This document shows positions 45,668-57,330 of a stretch of 64,000 nucleotides of DNA, piece by piece. The DNA comes from Rhytidiadelphus loreus. Its lineage: Eukaryota > Streptophyta > Bryopsida > Hypnales > Hylocomiaceae. Location of the stretch: positions 54,311,025 through 54,375,024 of the forward strand of contig OX344763.1 of assembly GCA_947034895.1 (NCBI GenBank), read 5' to 3'. The stretch's first letter is position 1; every line of letters starts with the position of its first letter. Below the pieces are notes generated by a model. It searched no databases and was not told the DNA's origin. It saw nothing but the letters and a program-made list of their open reading frames with translations. Made by a program: the position numbers and the translations under genes.

Positions 45668-48600
45668 ATGGCTTGCATTCGAGTAGATGGACATGAGGTC
45701 CCTATTGTGTTTCCATTAGAGGATGGAGGACGTGTTAGAGTTCTATCACACCTTCTCCATGTTCATTTTAGGTTTGTAGAAGCCTCCATCTATGTCAAAG
45801 AGGAAAAAAGGTCTGAATCAGGTCAGTTACAACAGTCTGTTCTTGTTTTGAGAACTGTGGAAGATGAAACGTAGTGTTGGTACCTTGCTCCCGGAAACTA
45901 TAGAGCATACAGACTTCCTCTTTCTATTGTAGTTGTCTCTACTGAGATTCTTAGCCGCCAATCCGATAATTCAATAGTAGACATGCCTTATATTGCACAC
46001 GCCGTTTCACCTAGTCCACCTCATGAAGTTCAGCCGGGCTTTCCAAAACACGTAGTACTCACAAAGGTGAAACTTGATAAATTAGATCCAATCATAGAAT
46101 TATCTAGTGAATCAGAAGGAGAGTCTCCTGACTTCATTCTTCAAAAGAAAACAGGCTCTATCCACACTCCCTGAGTGGAAATGACTCTTATGAAGTCAAT
46201 CTGTAGTACCCCTTCACAAAGTCAGTCGTCGTCCTTATTCTCACGTCCTCCGTTGCATTCATCTCCAACTAATAGAGTAAGCATTATGGAATGTTTGAAG
46301 AGACTAGCCACAATGCATCAATTTCAAAATGAACTGTCTATGATGGACCTAAATGCTGTGGAACACCATCATGTGCAATTCCTTCCACCAATATTCAATG
46401 GTGATGTTATCTTTGAGTTGCTTCTATGCTATTAATCTTCCTCTACAGCTAAGAACTTAGAAGGGATGGACAAGCGCTATGATGGGCATCCTTGGTGCAA
46501 AGTTTTGACCACAAACATCCACAATTGTGATAATCTAAAGTTTCGTAAGTCATATTGTACTGGTCATCTTGCTTGTGTAAAAACGCAATGAAACAGAGTG
46601 GATCGGGTATACTACCTTTCCTTTTGTAGTAGGGGATACTGCTTCCAAAGATTGCAAGTTAGTTTGTAAGCTTTGCAAAGTAACACCTACGTGTCTGAGC
46701 ACATGTAGTGCTAGAATTTACTACTATTGTAGTGAGAATCCGAAAATGAGTAGGGCGGCTATTCATATTGGAGATCATTGTCACCCAGTAGCAAAAGGCA
46801 TGTACAGAGACTCTACAGAGAAGATTTGTGGACTCATTGCGGAGCAGGTGGCCAAAATACCTCTGGCCACCAACTCCGCAATTGCTCTCTCTGCTAGCAA
46901 AGATTTCCTAACAACCTACTTGTTTCACAATGAAGAGGGAGAGAAGAAGATGTTGAAAGGATAGGAACTAGAAGAGGTCATGGACCTCTTTGAATACTTA
47001 AGCAGCCCGAACATCCACAACGTTGTATCTTCATTCTACTCAAACAACTGTGGATGCGTTATTGACAACATTATGACCATGAAAAAGGAGGCAAAGTTCG
47101 GAATTCATTCACGACAGCATTTTCCCTGGACAAAGGAAGGAAAAGGTGTACATTTTCAAGATGCTTATAAAAGGACCTGGGAGTGGAGTGGATCTGGTGA
47201 AGCGCATGCAACCCAAAGGGAATCTACAAAACGTGTGGATGATGTTTGACCACGTGAAGTGTGTGCCATGATGGCTTGCCACGTGTATGATTCCGATTAC
47301 AAAAAGGTGATGATCATTTCCACATGCGATATGCAATCGGAAGATACTAAGATTCAAGTGTTTTTTTGAAAATGTTTGAATGTTGTCATGTCACGACACG
47401 GAATAGAACACCCAAACTTTAAGGGGTTTATGGCCAATAGTGCTATGACCAATTGGAATGCAGTTCATATCATCTATGGTAGTGGCTCTACCAATCAAAA
47501 AATGGAAAATCGAGAGCTGATTTGCTTGTTGCATTGGAGTTCTTCACTTCAAAAACACATGTAGAAGTATATCAAGGAAGCATTCCAACAGCAACACACT
47601 TTATTATATAAACAATACAAAAATGCAAATAATATGGAAGACGCGGAAACCAAATACCTAGCAATTCGGTCATGGTGGTTATCTTCTGGAGCTACTACAG
47701 AAGATGCACTTCATCATTTGGACTATTGGCTTGCATTTTGGCATTTTCATTATAGGCAATGGGGAGGCTTCATGCAAATGGTAAGCTCACTGCACTACTC
47801 TTATTATTTGTTTGTTTTTGCATTGCCAAATGAATGTTAGAATTTTTTGGTCTTCTGTGTTTTATAGTATGTAACTGTGAATTTATTCTAATTAGTTATG
47901 AAGGCCTAGGATTGCAAATATGAAGAGGACTAGCTTAATTTTTTATTTAATTTTATTTACGTGTCCTTCATCTTATGTGCCCCGTACATGAACTCAATGG
48001 TTTTCAAATCCCAATGGTTCTTGCTTCTAATCTTTTCTATTGAATGTAAATTTTTGTTAGAAGGGGGGCATTTTCAGGAATTGAGTTTGGAGGAGATGGC
48101 TAACATGCCTTCATGCAGCTTGTCGGAAACAGTGCATAACAAGTGGCTTCAAATGTCTGGAAACCAAGGTAACAATTTGTTTGATGCCACTTGCGACGAT
48201 AGTATCCGTGCATGGATGCAGATGACAAATTATCACGCTTACTTCAAAGGACATGCATCTGGCTTTGGTCCATCAAAGGGGGAGTTGAAATTGAGAGCTG
48301 CAAGACGGAGCGGAGATCTAAAGAAAATTGCAGAGACGCTGAATACACTACCCGGATCTGAAGGTGTTGGAAGTTGCATACCCCATTTGGAAGGAGAAGA
48401 AATATTTGGAAGCACGAAGAGGAAGTTAGATGTACCCATTGGTGATGCCAAAGACTCATATAGACCAGATAAAGTAAACTTCTCTCAACCTCGTGTTCGA
48501 ACGAGGTCTACAACCGCTTTTGTCAACTCTATTGAGGAAAAGTATATAGAGGTTGAAGTGAACACTTCACCGCATGTGTCCATTGCGTTTGAAAGTGACT

Positions 48601-49466
48601 ACGACACATCGAAGTGGTATATTGCTAGGATCAGCCACAAATCAAACGTAAAATGTCATGCTCAACAACAGGGATCAAATATCAGGTGCACTGCCAAAAT
48701 TTCAAAAGGCCGGAAGGGAACCCCTACTCCCACCTATCGTGAGAGAAAAGAAGATTATGAGAGTAAGCGTGAAGTGCTGGCAGACTTTTGGTTCTGTGCA
48801 AATGACATAAAACAATGTGTGAAGGGGATCAAGCACAAGTAGATAATAGATTGGCCAAATGTGCCACAATTATGGCATGTTCTAACCGGGACAGACCTGA
48901 GCCGAGAGGAGACATTACTCCTACAACATGCTGGATTTCGACTCCAGGAGCATCCTACATTGTCTCCTTGTCATCTATTCAATATGTCCAACGGTTTCAA
49001 AAGCGTATTTTATGATTAGCCACCTCTACATGATGCATATATGTATCCAACGGTTCAAAACAGTCGAATCATACGCCGAATCTCAACAGTACCAACTATA
49101 GAACAACGAAACAAGTGGGAGAGTGTTGGCAATGTTAAAGGACTAATACTTGGAGTAACATTGTTGCCTTTTCCAAGACTAGGTGCAATTGTGTCTCTAA
49201 AGACCGAAAGTCATCATAACCGAAATGTGTATCGAATTACAATGGGTATGTACCCCTCATGCACATGCTTGGACTTTACCAACATGTGTATTTCAGCTAT
49301 TGGAAGTCGTCAATAATATGTAAATTGCAAGCACTTGTACTACCTATTTCGATATTTCTGCAAGATGGACATCCATGAGGACAAATTCATTCGTGCACCA
49401 AGTTTTAGCTTCAATGAATTAAAGCTTCTCCTTGTAAAAGCAAGGATCATCACAATTCTAGAGTAG
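45668..49466 (+). pseudogene. SWIM transposase pseudogene of element B
   Basis: Exons 45668-47780 and 48078-49466 match the element A transposase (donor ATG|GTAAGC, acceptor ATTTTCAG). It starts MACIRVDGHEVPIVFP against MAWLRVDGHDIPLVFP. Stops lie at 45872, 46172, 46433, 46962, 49017 and 49313. A deletion and frameshift near 46580 removes part of the zinc-binding region, and another shift lies near 47098. It keeps NNCGCVIDNI where copy A has its only stop, GFMANSAMTNWNAV where copy A has GFMADSAMANWNAV (so the candidate second Asp is now Asn), and the SWIM finger (CTCLDF then NCKHLYYL). It cannot make a functional enzyme. Confidence 0.85.
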
Positions 49467-49862
49467 TAATGGCTGCAGTAGCAACAAGTATTACATTCTT
49501 ATTGTATGAACTACCATTTGGTACAATTTATATGATTTGAAGCATATGAATTAGAAAACGTCCATGCATTTTTGAAATTTGGGAGCCTGTGCCACAAATA
49601 AATCTTTTTGCAAATAAAATTATGAATGGCTGAACCATGAACCCAAACCAATAATCTAAAGGTGTTCATATGAATATGAAAACCTTTTTAGCCATGTTTC
49701 TATCACTTTCCCTTTTATTTTTGATCCATTTTATTTTTGCTTCCCATTTTTTTTTTTAGTCTTCATTTCATTATTTTTCCTTTCCTTTCCCTTTCCTTCC
49801 GTGGATTGTTCATTGTGTTCTCAATATTTTTATCACTATTTATCTTAATTTCAGATGAATTG

Positions 49863-50999
49863 GTTTCTATTTTAGCAGTGCTATTTTGTAAGCTTGTGAG
49901 CATGAGCCTATGAGCGTTGAGCAGGGATTTTGTGAGCGTTGAGTTTAGAAATTTGAAGAAGCACAAGAAAACTTTAAAATATTTCTAATAATAGACGTTA
50001 TCTAAAATTTGGCCAAAATTTACTATTATTAATAAATTTTAGTACCTATTACTACATACCTATTACCGTAGACCTATTACCGTGGTTATATAGAATTTAC
50101 ATGAAAATTATAATTTATAATGTTGTCTAAAATATTAGAAGTATACATTTTGAAAATGATGAACTTAATTGATGTGAAAGATGAATGGAGATGGAAATAA
50201 GTTTGTATAGAATATTGGTTGATCACTATCTTATAGCAATGCAAGTCTTCTTGGGGCTAATAAGAAAATACCAAAAAAATTCTTTTGATGTATTGTTATT
50301 AAACTTGTTTAGATTTTAGAAAAAAAAATCATTGATAAGAACTAATATCTTGTAGTAGCGCGGGTCCTCTCAAGGCCAATGGGAGGTACCTACACTTCTA
50401 CTCTGATGTGTTGGTAATTGGACTTATTAAGATATTGGAAGAAAATATTTGATTGACAAAGATTATTTTTGTAAGGAATGAGCTCAGTTACACCAAATTG
50501 TTGATTAGTTGATCATTGTCCTTTTATAGGACCTTCAAGGGTCCAACTCTTCTATTTATTGATCAAATGGTCATTTGGTTAATCACTCCCCTGTTGCTGT
50601 TTGGGTCCCCTCGGCGCCGAGGGGAACCCCCCTTGTGACGAGAAAAAAAAAATTAAAAAAAAAAAAAAAAAAATTGTAAATTTTTTGTAAATTTTTTCTA
50701 CCTAATGCAAGGGGGCTCCCCTCAGCACCGAGGAGACCCTAGAAGCAAGAGGGGAGTGATTATAATCTCAATGGAACAACCTCAATTGATTTCAAACAAA
50801 TCTTAATTAATAACCAATTTTTCTTCTTCTTAAAATCTAACAAAGTCTAATAAGTAGCACATCAAGGTTGTTCAAAGGACCATGGTAATAGTTACTAAAA
50901 TTTACCAAAAATAATAAATTTTGACCAAAAATTTTAGATGGAATCTCTAAAAAATTATATGCTCATAAGCTCACAAAATAGCAATCCTAGTTTCTATTT
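49863..50999. mobile_element. Non-autonomous MULE, 1.1 kb, nested in element B
   Basis: Element 49873-50989 with 10-bp direct repeats GTTTCTATTT at 49863-49872 and 50990-50999. The left end reads TAGCAGTGCTATTTTGTAAG; the right end on the minus strand reads TAGGATTGCTATTTTGTGAG. Subrepeats with TGTGAGC and a further inverted block (ATCTAAAATTT, AAATTTTAGTA) follow on each side. The ends match the same family as elements A, B and 52070-54464. There is no coding capacity, so it would depend on a transposase like that of element A. Confidence 0.85.
50582..50760. repeat. GC-rich foldback (MITE-like) inside the small MULE
   Basis: Arms of about 54 bp start ATCACTCCCCTGTTGCT and end AGCAAGAGGGGAGTGAT, each with GGGTCCCCTCGG-like and GGGGAACCCCCCTTG-like blocks. 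They surround an A/T-only loop of about 70 bp. The left arm has its own palindrome, CCTCGGCGCCGAGG. No clean target duplication is visible. Confidence 0.75.
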
Positions 51000-51844
51000 C
51001 AGTTTTTTTTTCCTTTTCTTTGTGTAGTAATCATTTCTTAAAATTTTTGTTTCACTATTAGTTCACCATCTTTTTTTTTAAATACCTTCTATCATTCAAT
51101 TATTTTTTCACCTCGGACATTGGTAAATCCTTAAAGATGGATGAAGGTGGTTACACCCTAAACCACCACTTTCTGCTACTTAGATTATCTACGGTTATTA
51201 CATTGGTCAGATTTTCACATGTTGTTGGCAAGTGAAAGGAGGTTTCAACGCACTAGAGAATGTGGCATTTGGATATTGTATGCAAAAGTTATTAAGGAAC
51301 AAAGTTTGATTCTAAATGCATTTTTTCCACATAGGTTTAGAACTGATTTTGGAAATGTACACATAGTGAAGATGGCGCTTTAAGGTCAATGGCACATTTG
51401 GGTGTACCTACTTTATATGTGGGAGAGGTTCTTGACCTTCAATGTGGTGGCCCGGTTACGAATCCAGTGCCTCCCTATATTATTCCATTAAATGTGGTCC
51501 CTATACTCAATTTCTAATGAAGCTAAGGAAGAGCAGCAATAGTAGAGGCAAGGTTATACCTACATTTGTTTTTGTCAGTATTATTTGCTTAATACCTTAT
51601 ATTGAAAGTGGGTAAATATGTGAACAATGTTAGGGGGAAATAAATGCTTCATTATACACAAAGGTTTAAAGATTTTTTCCCACAGGAAATGGACCTTGGT
51701 ATATCCTAGTCATAATTCTTAGAATCCACGGTAATAGGGGTAGTGGTCATAGAACCTCTAATTTGCTTGATATAACAAAAAAATTGTCAAATTTTGATTT
51801 CTTTTTCAAAAAATATGTGTTTTCAGTATAAAAGTCTAAAAACC
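51000..51844. other. Right internal flank of element B
   Basis: No gene was called. TCCACGGTAATAGG near 51725 also occurs near 21721 in element A, and the following A-rich stretch is similar. Confidence 0.5.
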
Positions 51845-51936
51845 TTAACTCCCTTCTTCCCCACTCACAAGTTCCCCACTCCCCGCTCACAAGCTCCCCG
51901 CTCCAAGCTCACACACTAGCGTCGTTGAAACAAAGT
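51845..51936. repeat. Right terminal repeat of element B
   Basis: CACTCACAAGTTCCCC and CCGCTCACAAGCTCCCC subrepeats lead to GCTCACACACTAGCGTCGTT and G at 51927. AAACAAAGT (51928-51936) would be the target duplication, but no left partner is present because the left end is truncated. Confidence 0.7.
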
Positions 51937-52060
51937 CTATGCACCCCTCTATGTAAAGAGCTTTCTAATATTATCATAAACTTGATTAGAGGAGGCATGG
52001 TTCCGGATATTTCACTATAACAAACCAAACAAATAAATAGTCTCATTTAAGGTATAGATG

Positions 52061-54473
52061 ACATTCTAACAATGACGCTAGTTTATGAGCCTAAAAGCAT
52101 GAGCTTAGGAGTTGTGAGTGTATGTTTTATTAGCTCAGAGCATTAGCTGAAAAAAACTTGAAATTTTTGAGGCCAACAAAGAAAAAATGGAGACATTTTA
52201 AAATTTTGATTTTAATTTTTATCCCTATTACCGTGGACCTATGACCGTGGTAGGGCCTTATTGGCATATGCACCGCGCTTCATTTGGTATGTTGACAAAC
52301 AACAACTTTAATCCACCTCAAGATCCATTTTTGTTCTTCTTGTGAAAATGTTTGTTCATGATTAAGCTTTTGAAGAAATCCCAAGAAAAACAAATATTTT
52401 GGACAATTGATGGAGGGCTCATGCAGTAAACACCATCTTGTAAGAACGAAGAAATTTTTAGAATGTCTTACCTCCCAAATCCCCACAGGGACTTCTTAGT
52501 ACCTAGAGGTTTTTTGGGGGGTGATGTAGTTGTGACACATATTCACACACTCAAAGAAAATTTGAAAATTAAAAAAAAAAAGTATTTTTAGAGTCCCAAA
52601 CCTCAAAATTAGCAAGAGGATTTTTGAGATGGCAAAGTCATGGAAACAAACAAATAATAGATTTTTTTTCATTTTTCATTTTGAGTACAAAACTTTAGAC
52701 TCCATAATTAAGGGGTCCTTCTGTAACGAAATGGGGTTTTAAGGGTTACAAAGTTGTGATAAAGGAAAAATAAATAAATGTAAAATCTTTTAATTATTCT
52801 TTTTTTTAGAGTCCCAAACCCAAAACTCCGCAAGGGATTTCTTGATACTGAAAGGGATATCTTAGGGTGATTAAGTTGTGAAAAAAATACAATAAAAAAA
52901 AAAATTATTTATTTATTTTTATTTCTTAGTTTAAATTTTTTGGAATTCCTAAACTTTCAACCCTACAAGAGGTCTCTTCGTACCGAGAAGAATTTCTTGG
53001 GGTGACAAAGTCCCGGAAAAAAAACTTAAGAAAAAATATATTTTTTTTTAAATTTAATTTTTAAAAGAAATGAAAATTCCAAACCCCAAACCTCGCCAAG
53101 GGTCTCTATGTACCAAGAGGGTTTTTCTGAGGTGGCAAAGTCGCCAAAAAAATTTGAAAAAAAATAAAAACTTGGTTAAAAAATCCAAATTCCAAACCCT
53201 GCCAAAGGTCTCTTTGTACTTAGAAGGTTTTTGGGGGTGATAAAGTTGCAAAAGAAACTCAACAATTTTCGATAATTTTAAAAAACTCTTTTTTTATTAT
53301 TTTCTCTTGAGATTTCCAATTCCAAAACTCCGCAAGGGATTTCTCAGTTTCGAGAGACCCTTGACAGGGTTTGAGGTTTGGAGCTTTCAACCCAAAATGA
53401 GTTCTTTTTTGTTTTGTTTTTAATTTTTGTCGCGATTTTGTTAACTCCAAAAAACCCTCTTAGTACAGAAAGACCTCTAGTAGGTTTTGGGTTTGGGACT
53501 TCCAACCAAAATTTTAAAATTTTAAAAATATACATTTTAATTTATTTTTTAAATTCAACTTTATCACTTCAAAAAAAATCTCTCGGTATAGAGAGACCTT
53601 GTGGGGTTTGGAGTTTGGAACTTTTACAAAAAAACAAAACAAAAGCAAATCAACATTTCTTTTCTTTTTTTTAATTTTTTTGCAACTTTTGGGAGTTTGG
53701 ATTTGGGACTTTAAAAAAAAAGAATATATATAATTATTATTTAATTTGAGAGTCCCAAACCCTAACACACGCAAAATGGAGGCTTTTAGATTTCACACTC
53801 TCAAAAAAGAAATTTAAATGATTAAAATTATTAAAAAATATACATAAAATAGTTATATTTTTTGCGACTTTGGCACCTTCAATACTCCTTTCGGTACTAA
53901 GATATCCTTAGTTCCTTTAGTACCAAGACAAGTTTATAGAGGTAATGAAGTTTGAAAAAAAAATTGAAAAAAAAATTATTTTTTAATTTTTTTGAGACCC
54001 ACACTTGAGGGACCTTTTGGTACCAAGAAGGGTTTCTAGATGTGACAAAGTTATGGAAAAAAATTTGAAAAAATAAAAATAAAAATTTTGAGAGCTTCAA
54101 ACCCAAGGGACCACTAGATATCAATAGAAGTTTCTAGGGGGTGATGGAGTTGTGAAAAAATAATAATAATATCAATAAAATAATAGATTCTTTTTTTAAA
54201 AAGAATTTTGAATTTTTTTGAAGGTTCCAAACCCCTGACCTTTCAAAGAATCTCTTGATATATATGATATTCCTTGTATTTAGTTATCAAGAATCTTTCA
54301 TTTCCATTATTTTTTTCAAGATCACCCTCCAAAACACCCTCATCCTAATCCATGGTAATAGGTCCTAATCTAAAAAATCTCCCCCAAGAAAATTCTAAAA
54401 TCAAAGGCTCACAAGCTCATGACTGTTAGGCTTACGCTCCAAGGCTCACAAAATTGCACCCCCAACATTCTAA
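52061..54473. mobile_element. Non-autonomous MULE, 2.4 kb, filled with inverted repeat units
   Basis: Element 52070-54464 with 9-bp direct repeats ACATTCTAA at 52061-52069 and 54465-54473. The left end reads CAATGACGCTAGTTTATGAG, matching the right ends of elements A and B when inverted. The right end on the minus strand has GGTGCAATTTTGTGAGCC, with GGCTCACAAGCTC subrepeats before it. Inside there is no gene, only the repeat mosaic at 52464-54270. Confidence 0.82.
52464..54270. repeat. Mosaic array of about 110-135-bp units in both orientations
   Basis: At least fourteen degenerate copies of one unit: ATTCCAAACCC, CGCAAGGG, TCTCTTNGTACC, GAGGGTTTTTGGGG, TGACAAAGTTG and an A-run. Copies run forward from 52464 to about 53340, inverted from 53345 to about 53714, then mixed to 54270. 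The head-to-head junction near 53340 makes a large imperfect palindrome. The recurring short peptides in six-frame translation come from the unit and are not genes. Confidence 0.75.
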
Positions 54474-54689
54474 CATCAATAAGTGGGATAAAGATAATTG
54501 GAAAAAGATTCAACAAAAAAAATTGCAATCTATAGTTCTAAGTCCATAGTCATAGGTTCACAAACTTAGGTATCACAATTTTCTATAAATAATAATATTC
54601 TTTTAAAAAATTATGATATTTAATTATTTTTAAAACTAGAGTTTACAAAGAATCAAGGTTCTAAGTTCACAAAATCCGTGGTCTAGGCT

Positions 54690-54729
54690 CTTGGAGTCAT
54701 GTATGCATGCTCACATTCTAGCATTGTTG
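54690..54729. repeat. Orphan MULE right terminal repeat
   Basis: GCATGCTCACATTCTAGCAT followed by TGTTG ends at 54729. On the minus strand its core GCTAGAATGTGAGC matches the terminal cores of elements A and B. A left partner was not found. Confidence 0.5.
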
Positions 54730-57330
54730 TCAACAACTAAAGATATGACTTGGAATTTATGATGGAGAGTTTTGAACATTGGAGAATAATTTAATGAATG
54801 TCCCTTGGAAGAGAAAATAAGTACATTTAGAGCTAATGAAAGTCTTAAGAAAATATGAATGGAAGTATCATAGATTCAATGACAATTTGTCTCTCTATTA
54901 AAATTTGCAAAAAAATATTTGAGGGAGTTGAACTCCTTCAAAAGAGGGGTCAATACTTAAATGGTCATTTTATCAACACCACACTCTATCCTATAAAATC
55001 TTCAACAAACTCTTCATTTACAATAGTATTAGTCATTAGTTGAACTTCAAAAGAAAATATTTTTAGTCAAAAGACATTGAGAAATTTTACAATGCTACCA
55101 TTTGAAATTAATATTTCTATTGAATTCAACCAAGAGAACCTAAAGATCCAACAAACATTTTTTGACAACATAGCATTACATTATCTAATTACAAATGGAA
55201 TTTTTAATATTTTCTTTTAAACTCTCACACAATATATGGTCGAGGAATAGCTTTTAGGGGTAATGATTTTTAAAACTTCTGACAATAGAATTTAATATAT
55301 TATTGTACAATACGTAGTTATTTTTTTAATATGGATAGTTTGAATTTGTATAAAACAAATAAGAATCAAAATTACACTTGATTCTATAAATTGATGTGAA
55401 AAAAATATTAGAGTCATTCTCTTTAGATTCATAAGATGAAATTCTTAAGTTATTTTATTGTGCAAGTAGTTATATATGGAATCACTTCTTGAAAATAAAC
55501 TTTGAAGTTATTTGTTGAATCTGATTTTCAATATATTTGAGAAGAAAAAAAAATCCTTAGGGTACAAATTACATATTACAAGATTTCCATTGGGAATTGA
55601 CATTTTTCAATTTTCTATCTAAATAATTAACAATTTAGTGTTTATAGCCATGTTGTACCTCCTATTTACTAAATTTTCCAAGAATGAATATTATGAGGAG
55701 TTTGTTTAATTTTTTTTATATTAATTCTCAACTTATTTCCTTAGCATAATATTTCTACTGAAAAGTTTAATGAGACATTTTTTAATTAAAATTTTGAAAG
55801 ATGAATCTTCACCATTCAGGAAGAGTTAAAAAAAATTGTTTTTGAAATTCACGTATCAAAATTTTGCATCTACTAAGGGCTTTTATTAATGAAATTTTCA
55901 GAGGATATACTTTGACAAATTAACTAATAGGTCCCATGGTTGAATTATCCCCTAAATGCCCGAAGTACCAAATTTTGGTGTCAACAATACTTTGAAGTTA
56001 AGTAAAACTTAACTAAGTTACTATTTTAGTAATTTATACTTTTGAAAACCCCTTTTTGAAGTTTAGTTTTAGTATCAAAAATCCGATTTTGAAAATGAAT
56101 GATTATGATTTTTCTTTTCAAGATTTTGTGCAAGGAGTGTCTATTGCAAACCTTGATTTTCTAGTGTTGAGGGCTCTTGAAAATGAGCCTCAAATACACC
56201 AAGATCATGGAGAAAAAATTACATTAGAAATGCATTAAAAAAAACTTGTAGAATAGATTTTGAGAAGGCATGTATTAATTGAAGTTATACATGTTATGCC
56301 CTCTAACCTTGTATTTTTTTGGTGACCATTTAAAAAAATTTGACATGTAAAAAGAGGATTGAAAGACTTCAAATCACTTTTCAATTTAACACCCTCATGA
56401 TCAATCATTATAATCTTTCAAGGAATAAGTGATATTGTTTTTTGTTTATTTTCCCATGTAATCCCTAACATGTCTAGTTTGAATTTGTACAAATACAATT
56501 TAAAAAAACGTGTTAAAACTCATCAAAATGTTGGGTTTTTGTTCAATTTAGAACAAATTTCAAGCCCCCAAAAGGCCTTGGATATTTAAGGGTTAACCAA
56601 ACTTTTTTACAATAACAAAGATTTTAGCATTTTCCTAAGAAAAGGTGATTTGGAATAATATTTAGCCCAAACACATTGAAAACCTCTAGGAATTCATTCA
56701 ATTAAAACCTCCATCCATGAAGATTGCACAAGCATTTAGATAATAAATCCAAATCTATTTCTAAAATGAACCCTAAGTTCCCATTTGTCCATTTCCATAC
56801 CTTTAGGACTTCAAAATGAATCATTTGGAAGCTTTCAGAAAGACGTTAAGAAGAAAGTTTGCTCTACAATATGAGTGGCACGAATGTACTCAGAAAATTC
56901 CTAATATTAGATATTGTTCTGGCACAAAGAAGTTAATATGAACATTCACAAACTCCACAAGTAATAACGGTGAGAGCACCATTCCAGAGCCAAAACTTTG
57001 ATCCAATCAAAACTTGCTACCTATCCTCAGAATATCACTAGTTACTGGACTAATCTTTTATGTACTACTGAATGACAGCAGGCCCACTAGCATCAAAATA
57101 GGACAGGAAAACTTGAAATATACAGCGGTATCTTCTCGTCACAATACTAGAAAACTTTCAGACCAGTGGAAGTACTAATCAAGAAACTAGCACAAAAAGC
57201 ATCTACATATTAGAACCTCAAGTTTTGGGTGCACAATCCAATGAGGATCTTCTTGCTTAGCTGTACGAACCAGTTCTGGCACAGATTAACAGCGTAACCA
57301 CAATAATAATGTGACAATTCTTCTGTTCTC
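54730..57330. other. AT-rich intergenic DNA downstream of LHP1
   Basis: No supported gene or repeat. The open frame 56056-56238 is short and has no motif. The 3' untranslated region of the LHP1 gene would extend left from 57331; I could not place a poly(A) site. Confidence 0.6.

Larger units (their letters stand above)
28041..51927. mobile_element. Element B: older, left-truncated relative of element A
   Basis: It contains the same three genes in the same order and orientation as element A, all heavily mutated, and ends on the right at 51927 with GCTCACACACTAGCGTCGTT. That is nearly identical to the right end of A and is preceded by GCTCACAAGCTCCC subrepeats. The left end is missing: homology stops inside exon 9 of the methyltransferase gene, so the left terminal repeat and target duplication cannot be checked. 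The 23.9-kb length reflects later insertions at 29008-29732, 31344-31553, about 35.9-44.3 kb and 49873-50989. Confidence 0.72.

Noticed and set aside
49873..50989. Taking this inverted-repeat pair as the right end of element B
   Set aside because: It has its own 10-bp duplication GTTTCTATTT on both sides, and a better match to the right end of element A lies at 51927.
53054..53774. Several short open frames with similar peptides
   Set aside because: They are products of the repeated unit in the mosaic array, on both strands.
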